Shown here: positions 25,860 to 33,616 of the stretch, one piece after another
How positions within the stretch are numbered: position 1 is the stretch's first letter
Layout: each line of letters starts with the position of its first letter
Source: Parvibaculum sp039680535
Lineage (GTDB): Bacteria; Pseudomonadota; Alphaproteobacteria; Parvibaculales; Parvibaculaceae
Direction of reading: 5' to 3'
Length of the DNA stretch: 64,000 nucleotides
NCBI RefSeq assembly: GCF_039680535.1
Contig: NZ_JBDKSS010000013.1
Coordinates: forward strand, 248,001-312,000
Made by a program: the position numbers and the translations under genes
Notes under the pieces: generated by a model
What the model saw: only the letters and a program-made list of their open reading frames with translations
Databases searched by the model: none
What the model was told of the DNA's origin: nothing

Positions 25860-26402
25860 ATGACCTCTATGAAGCAGCGTCTCGCGGCTCTGCCGCTCGC
25901 CTTGTCGCTCGCGGCGATTGCCACGCCGGCATTCGCGGCGGAAGTCCCTGTCGGAAACCCGGTCGAGAAGAACGGCATGAACATCGCCGCCGTCTATCTG
26001 CAATCGGTCAAGATGGCGCCTGAACTGCCGGGCATGGACAAGCCGACCGACATTCATCTCGAAGCAGATATCAAGGCGCTGCACGGCAACGAGAACGGTT
26101 TCCGCGAGGATTCGTGGATTCCCTATCTGACGGTCACCTACACGATCGAGAAGATCGGCTCGAACTGGAAGTCATCGGGCCTCTTCCTGCCCATGTGCGC
26201 CAATGACGGGCCGCACTATGGCGACAACGTCAAGCTCGATGGCGCGGGCAAGTACAAGGTCACGTTCAACATCCAGCCGCCGGCCTATAACGGCTTCTAC
26301 CATCACGTCGACAAGGAGACGGGCACAAAGGAATGGTGGGAGCCCTTCCAGGTGTCCTGGGACTTCGCCTATGTCGGTACGGGCAAGAAGGGCGGCTACT
26401 GA
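25860..26402 (+). CDS. Periplasmic Fe2+/Cu2+-binding protein, P19/Tp34 (FtrA-like) family
   Basis: A 180-residue secreted protein: signal peptide (cleavage after TPAFA, about residue 26) and a single immunoglobulin-like P19 domain. The metal-site residues expected in the family can be seen: Glu/Met in the KMAPELPGMDKPTDIHLEAD stretch, its His, and a later His pair in YNGFYHHVDKETG. P19 proteins bind ferrous iron and copper in the periplasm and hand iron to a permease. It is cotranscribed with the polyferredoxin and ends in a strong terminator. Starts after AAGGACCGATGCC. Confidence 0.9.
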   Translation: MTSMKQRLAALPLALSLAAIATPAFAAEVPVGNPVEKNGMNIAAVYLQSVKMAPELPGMDKPTDIHLEADIKALHGNENGFREDSWIPYLTVTYTIEKIGSNWKSSGLFLPMCANDGPHYGDNVKLDGAGKYKVTFNIQPPAYNGFYHHVDKETGTKEWWEPFQVSWDFAYVGTGKKGGY

Positions 26403-26426
26403 CGTCTCGCGATATGACGCAATGAA

Positions 26427-26459
26427 GAGGCCCGCCGGAGATTTCCGGCGGGCCTCTTT
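26427..26459 (+). terminator. Strong terminator after the P19 gene
   Basis: A perfect 13-bp stem, GAGGCCCGCCGGA / TCCGGCGGGCCTC, around a GATT loop, followed by TTTG. It separates the iron operon from the convergent lipoprotein gene. Confidence 0.9.
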
Positions 26460-26487
26460 GTCATGAGACGGTCGGCTCAGCGCAAGC

Positions 26488-26724
26488 TCAACTGCACTTG
26501 CCGTCCTTCTTGCAGCCCATATAGGCACCTGCCGCCGCGCCGACTGCGCCGCCGACGATTGCGCCCGTGGCGAGGCTCGTGCCGGCGACCGCCGTTGCCG
26601 CGAGGCCGATTGCGCCGCCAATGGCGCCGCCCGAAAGGGCGCCCTGGGTCGTGTTGTTCTGATTGGTGCAGGCAGTCGTACCCAGGAGTGCCGCCACCGC
26701 CACGATTGTCACTGCTTTCCTCAT
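26488..26724 (-). CDS. Small glycine-zipper lipoprotein
   Basis: A 78-residue predicted lipoprotein: lipobox LGTTAC near residue 19, then a Gly/Ala-rich zipper (GGAIGGAIGLAATAVAG, GAIVGGAVGAAAGAYMG) that can form a membrane-embedded helical hairpin, ending in CKKDGKCS. It starts right after GGAGGTTTCT, so the longer upstream in-frame extension is discarded. Similar small lipoproteins are common in alphaproteobacterial outer membranes. Function unknown. Confidence 0.75.
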   Translation of the reverse strand: MRKAVTIVAVAALLGTTACTNQNNTTQGALSGGAIGGAIGLAATAVAGTSLATGAIVGGAVGAAAGAYMGCKKDGKCS

Positions 26725-26862
26725 AGAAACCTCCGTCAATGCGCCCCCCTCAGAGCGCGAACCGGCAACGACGCGAATCGCTGCCCATCGCTTCGCGAAG
26801 CCGAAAGGTTTGCAAGGCTTCGGGTCGAGAATGTGGCTGAAATCTGGCAATAAGGCGGGCTT

Positions 26863-27633
26863 GTGTTGAAGCGCCTGCTCGCGGAAACTCCCGGCGTGAC
26901 CAGATCAAGATCTCCATCAAGGCCCGGCCCTGCGGCGCGGCGGCCCGTCAAAGCGCCCCGCAGCAGATTTCGCAGAGTGGTCGGCAATCTTCTGCTTCTG
27001 CTTTTTGTCGCTCCGGCGTTCGTCATTCTTCTCTATCGCATCGTGCCGCCGCCGGTGACGCCTCTCATGCTCATTCGCCTTGTCGAAGGCTATGGCATCT
27101 CGAAGGACTGGGTGCCGCTCTCGCAGATTTCACCCAATCTTCAGCGCGCCGTCATCGCCTCCGAGGACGCGAAATTCTGCCGGCATCGCGGTTTCGACTG
27201 GGACGCGGTCGACAATGCGATCGAGCGGTTGCAGCAGAAACATCGGCGCGTGCTGGGTGCCAGCACCATCAGCATGCAGACCTCGAAGAATCTGTTTCTC
27301 TGGCCGGGGCGCACCTTCCTGCGCAAGGGCGGCGAGGCCTATCTGACCGTCTGGCTCGAAGCGCTGCTGCCGAAGAAACGCATACTCGAGCTCTATCTGA
27401 ACGAGATCGAATGGGGGCCGGGGATCTACGGCGCGGAAGCGGCGGCCCAGACCTATTTCGGCGTCAGCGCGGCCCGGCTCTCGCCCTATCAGGCTGCGCT
27501 TCTGGCGGCGGTGCTGCCAAACCCGCTCAAATGGCATCCCGACAAGCCGGGCGACTGGACGCGCGCGCGTGCCTATACGATCGAGGCGCGCATGCAGAGC
27601 GTGGCGCTCGGCAAGGGCACTCCCTGTCCCTGA
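26863..27633 (+). CDS. mtgA: Monofunctional biosynthetic peptidoglycan transglycosylase
   Basis: A 256-residue membrane-anchored GT51 glycosyltransferase that polymerises lipid II into glycan strands. One N-terminal membrane segment (about residues 42-62) precedes the catalytic domain. The active-site motif with catalytic Glu is VIASEDAKFCRHRGFDW; others are GASTISMQTSKNLFLW, KKRILELYLNEIEWG and GIYGAEAAAQTYF. No transpeptidase domain follows, as expected for MtgA. The start is a GTG at 26863; a start slightly further in is possible. Confidence 0.92.
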   Translation: MLKRLLAETPGVTRSRSPSRPGPAARRPVKAPRSRFRRVVGNLLLLLFVAPAFVILLYRIVPPPVTPLMLIRLVEGYGISKDWVPLSQISPNLQRAVIASEDAKFCRHRGFDWDAVDNAIERLQQKHRRVLGASTISMQTSKNLFLWPGRTFLRKGGEAYLTVWLEALLPKKRILELYLNEIEWGPGIYGAEAAAQTYFGVSAARLSPYQAALLAAVLPNPLKWHPDKPGDWTRARAYTIEARMQSVALGKGTPCP

Positions 27634-27647
27634 TGGCGGCGGCGCGA

Positions 27648-28088
27648 TCAGCCCTGGCTTGGCTGCTCGACTTCGGCGGGCGCGGTGCCGAGGCTCGCGG
27701 CGGCGAGGGCGCAAAGCTCAGCCTCGGTGCGGGATATCTGCCAGCCTGATATCTCGACCATGTCGTCATGCCGGAATTCGTCGCGTACCCGCGCGCCGAT
27801 CGCGGTGCGAGTGACGTCAGTCGGGTCACCGGGACGCCAGCCATGCGAGCGCAGCCGCTTGGCGATTTTCTGCGCGAAAATGGAGGCGTTACCGCCGCGT
27901 TCCGTCGAAACCATCCATTGCCTTCCGATCTCGGCGGCCCGTGCCGGATCGGCGAGCGTTGCAATGAGTTCCTCGGCCAGCGTCTGGCGTTCGCGGTCGA
28001 GCAGGGGCAGCGCTGCGGGCAGCGCTGCGGCCGCGAGGCCTGCGCCGGCAAGGACGATGAGCTGACGGCGTGAGATGGTGTTCGACAT
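27648..28088 (-). CDS. Tat-exported small subunit-like protein of a GMC dehydrogenase
   Basis: A 146-residue protein starting with SRRQLIVLAGAGLAAAALPA, a twin-arginine signal. Its place directly behind a GMC oxidoreductase gene (2-base gap) matches the small 'subunit 3' partners of membrane gluconate, fructose or other alcohol dehydrogenases, although sequence similarity to that family is only suggestive. The likely role is to carry the folded flavoprotein to the periplasm. The in-frame region upstream of 28088 belongs to the GMC gene and is excluded. Confidence 0.65.
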   Translation of the reverse strand: MSNTISRRQLIVLAGAGLAAAALPAALPLLDRERQTLAEELIATLADPARAAEIGRQWMVSTERGGNASIFAQKIAKRLRSHGWRPGDPTDVTRTAIGARVRDEFRHDDMVEISGWQISRTEAELCALAAASLGTAPAEVEQPSQG

Positions 28089-28090
28089 CG

Positions 28091-29626
28091 TCAAACTCCC
28101 CTCACATAGCGCGTCTGGACGTGATCGGCGAGACGCAGCGCCAGGGCGACGATGGTGAGCGTCGGATTGACTGTCGCTGAGGTTGTGAAGACGGAGCTTC
28201 CCGCGACATAGAGATTGTCGACGCCGTGAACCTTGCAGTCCGCGTCGACGACGCCCTTGCGCGGATCGGCGGCCATGCGGGTCGTGCCCATGTGATGGTT
28301 GCCCCAGCCTTCGGCCTCGTCCCACTTGTCGCGGTCGGGCAGGCGAATGCGCACGCGGCCTTCGCCCCAGGCGCCAAAGGCGCGGGCAAGGGCTTCGATG
28401 TTGTGGCGAAGATTGGCGCGGTCGCTCGACGAGAGGCGCCAGTCGATCCTGGTGCGGTTGAGACCGAGCGCGTCCTTTTCCGTGGAAAGCATGACGCGGC
28501 TGTCCGGGTTTGGCGCCTGCTCTGTTGCGCAGCCCGTGCCGTAACGCACGGCGAGCAGCGGGCTCGCATCGGCCATCGAACTGGTCGAGCGGATGAGCTG
28601 CGCCAGGCCCGGCTCGATATCGCGCGCGGTCTCGACGTCTTTCTCCTCCACCTCGATATCGGTGCGGATCTCCTTTTGCCGGTAGAAAGTCATGACCGTG
28701 CCGAGGCGCCGGTTCTTGCGCAGATAGTCCGCCGTGAACATGAAGACGCCGCGGATGCTTGCGCCCGCGGACTTCGTATAGGTCTGGTAATAGGGCGCAA
28801 CGAACGACGGGTCGGTGACCATGATTTCGCAGGGCCGCTCGATATGCGGGTGCTCCATGAAATAGCGCCCGACGAGACCGCGGCTGTTGCCGAGCCCCGC
28901 CTTCTCGACGCTGTTCGAAAGAAGCAGCATGCGCGCATTCTCGATGCCGCCGGTCGCGAGGATGACCGTTTGCGGATGCACCTCGAAGCGGCGGCCCGTC
29001 AGCGTGCCGATGCGCAGCCGCTCCACCTTCGTCGCCTCGGCATTGGGCACGATCTCCATCACGTTGGAGTTGAGATAGGTCCTGATGTTCGAGGCCTTCT
29101 CGATATCCTGACGATAGGTCCAGCCGAAGCGGGTGGGGGGGCTGTATTCGAACCAGCGCGTTATGACGTCTTTGCCGAGGTCGATCGGCTTGTATTTGCC
29201 GCCTTCCGAAAATGCGACCGGATCGTCATAGATGAAGGGGCCGGCCTGGCAGATTTCGTTGGCTTTCACATAGTAGGGGTCGAGATCGGCGCGCGTGATC
29301 GGCCAGCCGGAATGGGGCACCCAGTCGCGCTGTTCGAAGTCGATGGGTTCGAGGGGCCGGCACCAGCCGCCCCAATGATTGGTCGAGCCGCCGAAATAGC
29401 GAAGCCGCGACGTGTCGAGCGTATAGGGAACGCCCACGCTTTCGCCGGAATAGAGTTCCTGTGTGTCGGGGTCGAAGTCGAAGCCGCCGCTCTCGATGAG
29501 AACGACGCGCGCATCCATGTTCCGTAGCGCGCGGGCGATCGAAATGCCGGCCGCGCCCGCTCCGATGATGGCGATTTCGGCCTCGACGATGGTGCCGTCG
29601 GGGACGTTGCGGCCATCGATGAACAT
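28091..29626 (-). CDS. GMC family flavin oxidoreductase
   Basis: A 511-residue FAD enzyme oxidising an alcohol. The ADP-binding motif is IIGAGAAGISIARALRN, followed by a Glu in VLIESGG. The region RLRYFGGSTNHWGGWCRPLE is the family substrate/FAD lid, and the C-terminal catalytic motif is HHMGTTRMAADP followed by SATVNPTLTIVALAL, providing the active His/Asn pair. No own signal peptide; export may depend on the following Tat protein. A G7 run near 29131 is in frame. The physiological alcohol is unknown; the divergent aldehyde dehydrogenase may use its product. Confidence 0.88.
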   Translation of the reverse strand: MFIDGRNVPDGTIVEAEIAIIGAGAAGISIARALRNMDARVVLIESGGFDFDPDTQELYSGESVGVPYTLDTSRLRYFGGSTNHWGGWCRPLEPIDFEQRDWVPHSGWPITRADLDPYYVKANEICQAGPFIYDDPVAFSEGGKYKPIDLGKDVITRWFEYSPPTRFGWTYRQDIEKASNIRTYLNSNVMEIVPNAEATKVERLRIGTLTGRRFEVHPQTVILATGGIENARMLLLSNSVEKAGLGNSRGLVGRYFMEHPHIERPCEIMVTDPSFVAPYYQTYTKSAGASIRGVFMFTADYLRKNRRLGTVMTFYRQKEIRTDIEVEEKDVETARDIEPGLAQLIRSTSSMADASPLLAVRYGTGCATEQAPNPDSRVMLSTEKDALGLNRTRIDWRLSSSDRANLRHNIEALARAFGAWGEGRVRIRLPDRDKWDEAEGWGNHHMGTTRMAADPRKGVVDADCKVHGVDNLYVAGSSVFTTSATVNPTLTIVALALRLADHVQTRYVRGV

Positions 29627-30022
29627 CTACTCGTCCCTTTCAGCGTTAGCATTGGTGGCCCCCTCGGGGACCGTCCATTCGGCTCTCGCAGGTCGGCGCG
29701 CCAATGGCTGATCTGCGGTCTAGTTTCCTATCTTTTCCGCACGTGTCAATTTTACGACCGAAGGACGGAATTCCAGCGGCAGGGTGTGGGTATTTGCGCA
29801 GGGTGCCGCCGCGAAATCGCCGGTTTGCGAGGCGATTTGGACTGGACCGGGCTTGAGGCTCTGTGTCAGGTTTCTCCCCAAAGAAAAACCCCCTCCCGGC
29901 TGGTAGGGCAGGCCCCTTGGCAGGGCTGCCCGCGCCGACGACCTCGTTGAGAATCGCCCTCGATCCGGGCGGCGAGGCCGCAAGGCACCGGGCTTGGGAA
30001 CGCCATCACAAGGAGGACGACA
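29627..30022. other. Divergent intergenic region between GMC oxidoreductase and aldehyde dehydrogenase
   Basis: 396 bases without a convincing gene. It holds a perfect 8-bp inverted repeat AAATCGCC / GGCGATTT (29814-29821 and 29831-29838), a possible operator, and a second hairpin GGGCAG / CTGCCC (29906-29931). The right end carries AAGGAGGACGACA, the ribosome binding site of the next gene. No clear -35/-10 pair was found. Confidence 0.6.
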
Positions 30023-31453
30023 ATGACCGATTACCTGAAATTCTACATCAATGGCCAGTGGGTCGACCCGGTAAAGCCGAAGACGCTCGACGTCATCAAC
30101 CCGGCGACCGAAGAGTCGATCGGCAAGATCAGCATGGGCAGCAAGGGCGATGTCGACAAGGCCGTCGCCGCCGCCAAGGCCGCCTTCCCGAAATTCTCGG
30201 CCACGTCGCGTCAGGAGCGTATCGAGCTTCTGCAGTCGATCATCGCCGTCTATCAGAAGCGTTATGCCGATATCGCCGCGGCGATCACCGCCGAAATGGG
30301 CGCGCCGGTGAAGCTCGCGCAGGTCGCGCAGGCCGCGATGGGCATCGCGCATCTCAACACGAACCTCGAACTCCTGAAGAAATACGAGTTCGAGCATGAC
30401 AAGGGCACGACGCGCATCGTGCGCGAGCCTGTCGGCGTCTGCGGTTTCATCACGCCCTGGAACTGGCCGATCAACCAGATCGCCTGCAAGGTTGCGCCGG
30501 CGCTCGCCGTCGGCTGCACGATGGTTCTGAAGCCGTCGGAAGTTGCCCCGATCAACGCCTATCTCTTCGCTGAAGTGCTGCATGAGGCGGGCGTCCCGGC
30601 GGGCGTCTTCAACCTCGTCAATGGCGATGGCGTTGATGTCGGCGCGCCGCTCTCGGCCCATCCCGATGTCGATATGGTGTCCTTCACCGGTTCGACCCGT
30701 GCGGGCATCCTCGTTTCGAAGGCTGCTGCCGACACGGTCAAGCGCGTTGCGCTCGAACTCGGCGGCAAGTCGGCCAACATCGTTCTCGACGATGCCGACC
30801 TCGGCAAGGCTGTCGCCGGCGGCATCTACACGATGATGTCGAACTCCGGTCAGTCCTGCAACGCGCCCTCGCGCATGCTCGTTCCGGCCGCGCGTCAGGA
30901 CGAAGTGATCGAGATCGCCCGTGCGACGGCGGCGACCGTGAAGGCGGGCGATCCGCTGGCCGAAGGCACCACGATCGGTCCGGTCGTTTCGGAAGTGCAG
31001 TACAACAAGATTCAGGGCCTCATCCAGAAGGGCATCGAGGAAGGCGCGACGCTCGTCGCCGGCGGTCTCGGCCGTCCGGAAGGCGTGAACAAGGGCTACT
31101 TCGTTCGTCCGACTGTCTTCGCCAACGTCACCAACGACATGACGATCGCGCGCGAAGAGATTTTCGGCCCGGTCCTCACGATCCTGCCCTACAAGGACGA
31201 GGAAGATGCGATCCGCATTGCCAACGACACGGTCTATGGCCTGTCGGGCTATGTGCAGTCGGGCTCGGTCGAGCATGCCCGCAAGGTCGCCTCGCAGCTC
31301 CGCACCGGCAATGTCCATCTGAATGGCGCCGGCCCGGACCTCAACGCGCCCTTCGGCGGCTACAAGCAGTCGGGTATCGGCCGCGAGTGGGGCGAGTTCG
31401 GCTTCGAGGAGTTCCTCGAGGTGAAGGCCGTCCTCGGCTACAGCGCCGCCTGA
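30023..31453 (+). CDS. NAD(P)-dependent aldehyde dehydrogenase
   Basis: A 476-residue ALDH. Motifs: DVINPATEESIGKISMG, PWNWPINQIACKVAPALA, general base in LELGGKSANIVLDD, nucleophile Cys in NSGQSCNAPSR, and EEIFGPVLTI and PFGGYKQSGIGRE near the end. This is the betaine-aldehyde/aliphatic type, different from the other ALDH at 4250, with which it shares only family motifs. It is expressed divergently from the GMC dehydrogenase, so an alcohol-to-acid route is plausible. An excellent ribosome binding site (AAGGAGGACGACA) suggests high expression. Confidence 0.9.
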   Translation: MTDYLKFYINGQWVDPVKPKTLDVINPATEESIGKISMGSKGDVDKAVAAAKAAFPKFSATSRQERIELLQSIIAVYQKRYADIAAAITAEMGAPVKLAQVAQAAMGIAHLNTNLELLKKYEFEHDKGTTRIVREPVGVCGFITPWNWPINQIACKVAPALAVGCTMVLKPSEVAPINAYLFAEVLHEAGVPAGVFNLVNGDGVDVGAPLSAHPDVDMVSFTGSTRAGILVSKAAADTVKRVALELGGKSANIVLDDADLGKAVAGGIYTMMSNSGQSCNAPSRMLVPAARQDEVIEIARATAATVKAGDPLAEGTTIGPVVSEVQYNKIQGLIQKGIEEGATLVAGGLGRPEGVNKGYFVRPTVFANVTNDMTIAREEIFGPVLTILPYKDEEDAIRIANDTVYGLSGYVQSGSVEHARKVASQLRTGNVHLNGAGPDLNAPFGGYKQSGIGREWGEFGFEEFLEVKAVLGYSAA

Positions 31454-31480
31454 TTTCCTGTTCGGGAACGAGATGTGAAG

Positions 31481-31507
31481 CCGGCGCCCGCAAGGGCGCC
31501 GGTTTTT
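31481..31507 (+). terminator. Strong terminator after the aldehyde dehydrogenase
   Basis: Perfect 9-bp stem CCGGCGCCC / GGGCGCCGG with a GCAA loop, followed by TTTTTC. Confidence 0.9.
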
Positions 31508-31549
31508 CTTTGGCTCCTGCGGCAATTGGCCGGAGGTACCGGGCGGGCT

Positions 31550-31567
31550 TTGTCACCGCATCGTCAT
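31550..31567 (+). promoter_or_regulatory. Candidate Pho box upstream of the DUF47-fusion gene
   Basis: TTGTCAC-CGCA-TCGTCAT, two 7-base direct repeats spaced by 4, close to the PhoB consensus CTGTCAT-N4-CTGTCAT (10 of 14 positions). It lies about 110 bases before the start codon. Suggestive only; degenerate direct repeats occur by chance. Confidence 0.42.
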
Positions 31568-31675
31568 GTTGCCGCTTTAGCTCTAGCGAAGGTGGCGCCG
31601 AGGTTGAGAGAGATCGAGGCGGCTCCGACGCCGATATTGATGGCGCTTCTCCCCTGAACAGAGAGGGCTCCGCTC

Positions 31676-33613
31676 GTGCCCACGAAAAGTCTGATAGTGG
31701 ATGAGCTTGGTGAGCGGGCGCTGCTCCTGCCGGACCTGCTTTCCAAGGCGCTTGCGGCCAATGATGGCGTGAAGTTTCTGCTAACGCTGCTGCAAACGGC
31801 GGAGCGCCGCGCAGATCGGCCAGAGGGCCCCGGGCCCGATCTTTCCGCCGAGCGCCGCGCGGCGGGCCTCACCGACGGCACTCTCGACCGGGCGCTTGCG
31901 GATGTGGGGCGCGAGACGGATGGCACCCTCTATCTCCCGGGCGCTGCCATCATGCGTCAGTCCATTCTCGATGGTATCGCGACCATGCGGGCGCCTTTGG
32001 CGCTTGCAGGTGTCCAGTCATGCGAAGAACTTGCATCGCGCGAGACGGCGCTCTCGGTCGCCCTGCCGGTCTTTTCCGATGATCGGGTTCCACACGGTAT
32101 CGTCGACGCCATCACCTCCGCAGATCGTGCGCGGGGCGACAGTCTCCACATTCTCGTCATGGATCTTCACAAGGCGCTCAATGCGCTTCAGGGCGAATTG
32201 TCGGAAGAGAGCATCGACGGCGCCCGTGTCTGGCGCATCGAGGATGCGGATCGCCCGCTCGTTGCGGCGTTCATGCGCGGACTCAACGAGACTGCGCCAC
32301 TCAAGTTCGACCATCCGGGTCTTGGCACCACTGCGACGCGTGCGGCGGGCAAGCTCGTCATTCAGAACGACATCGGCACGAATGATGCGCATGTCCTCGT
32401 CATTCATGTCGAGGACATGAGCGTCACGCTGACCTATACCGACATCCACACCCAGCGAGCGGCTTTCTTCCAGAGTCTTTTCAAGCCGTTCGGCGTTCGC
32501 TGGGACGACACGCGCACGCGCCAGGGCGAGCAGGTCAACGGCAAGGAAAATTATTATCTCTGCGTCGGCTATTACGATGCGCCGGATCGGGCCGCGCTGG
32601 AACGCTATCTGAGCTTTCTCGGTTCGCGCATCGTCTTCCTGATCGACTGGAACCATACGCGCAAGCTTCTGCGCGAATTTCTGCCCAAGCATGATGGCAT
32701 CCGTCTGCTCAAATGGGCGGCGGAAAACAATATCGGCCATCGTGGCTTTCTGAAGCTCGGTGGCGAGCGGCTTCTCTACGACGCGATCGAGTTCGCGCAG
32801 CAGGCGCTCCGCTATGGCGAGAAGCTTCATGAGGCGCTGGGCGCTGAACAGGCGCTCGATTACATGAAGTTCGTCCTTCGTCTCTCCACCGAGGGATTGG
32901 CGCAGGGACGCTCGGAGCGCTTCATTCGCGATGAAGTGAAGACCGAGCTGGTTCGCCGCTTTCACGGTGCTCAGGAGAGCCTGCTATCGCTTGCGTCTGC
33001 TCATGCCGGGCTCGTCTTCGAGCTGGCAACGGGCATTCGCGACGGTCTGCTCACCTTCAGTGAGAGGCGTGCCGATCTCGATGCGGCTGCCACGCGTGCG
33101 CAGCACTGGGAGCAGGAAGCCGATGCGCTGGTCAGCCGCGTGCGCTCTCTGGTGCGCCGCATGCACAAGCCTGAAGTCTATCGCGACCTTCTGCATGAGG
33201 CGGATGATGCTGCCGATGCGCTGGAGGAGGCGGCTTTTGTGGCGTCCTTCTTGCCGAAGCTCGACACTTCGCCCGAGCTTCTGGTGCCTGTCGCGCGGCT
33301 GGCCGATCTGCTCGTCGAAGGGGCGGAGGAAATGGTGAAGATGTTCGAGGCCGCGGGGCAGGTGCGCCGCGATGGCGCGCGCGAGGACTTCGACGATTTT
33401 CTTCAGACTGTCGATCGCCTCACGCGCATCGAGCATGAGACGGACCGGATCGAGCGCGAGGCACGCGGCCTCTTGCTGATGCGAGCGCCGGATTTTCGCG
33501 TGCTCGAACTCGTCGGAACGCTGGCCCGTCTCCTCGAAGAGGCAGCCGATGCGATGCTGCGGACCGCGCTCAAACTGCGTGATCATCTCGTCAACGATGT
33601 CATGGCCGGGTAG
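31676..33613 (+). CDS. Unknown N-terminal domain fused to a PhoU/DUF47 domain
   Basis: A 645-residue soluble protein. Residues ~430-645 are recognisable as DUF47/TIGR00153, the PhoU-like helical bundle found with Pit-type phosphate carriers: HWEQEADALVSRVRSLVRRM, then LLHEADDAADALEEAAFVAS, then RIEHETDRIEREARGLL. Stand-alone DUF47 proteins are ~210 residues. Residues 1-430 match nothing I know; they include a mixed alpha/beta part with NDIGTNDAHVLVIHVEDM and FLIDWNHTRKLL. Start is a GTG with GAGAGGG nearby. The stop is 3 bases before a PPDK-like gene, so the products probably work together. Possible roles: phosphate sensing or control of the partner enzyme. Confidence 0.7.
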   Translation: MPTKSLIVDELGERALLLPDLLSKALAANDGVKFLLTLLQTAERRADRPEGPGPDLSAERRAAGLTDGTLDRALADVGRETDGTLYLPGAAIMRQSILDGIATMRAPLALAGVQSCEELASRETALSVALPVFSDDRVPHGIVDAITSADRARGDSLHILVMDLHKALNALQGELSEESIDGARVWRIEDADRPLVAAFMRGLNETAPLKFDHPGLGTTATRAAGKLVIQNDIGTNDAHVLVIHVEDMSVTLTYTDIHTQRAAFFQSLFKPFGVRWDDTRTRQGEQVNGKENYYLCVGYYDAPDRAALERYLSFLGSRIVFLIDWNHTRKLLREFLPKHDGIRLLKWAAENNIGHRGFLKLGGERLLYDAIEFAQQALRYGEKLHEALGAEQALDYMKFVLRLSTEGLAQGRSERFIRDEVKTELVRRFHGAQESLLSLASAHAGLVFELATGIRDGLLTFSERRADLDAAATRAQHWEQEADALVSRVRSLVRRMHKPEVYRDLLHEADDAADALEEAAFVASFLPKLDTSPELLVPVARLADLLVEGAEEMVKMFEAAGQVRRDGAREDFDDFLQTVDRLTRIEHETDRIEREARGLLLMRAPDFRVLELVGTLARLLEEAADAMLRTALKLRDHLVNDVMAG

Positions 33614-33616
33614 CCG

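Noticed and set aside
29131..29137. G7 run in the GMC oxidoreductase as a phase-variable tract
   Set aside because: The reading frame continues intact across it with family motifs on both sides.
29720..31525. 601-residue minus-strand open frame opposite the 30023 aldehyde dehydrogenase
   Set aside because: Antisense shadow of a highly biased GC-rich gene.
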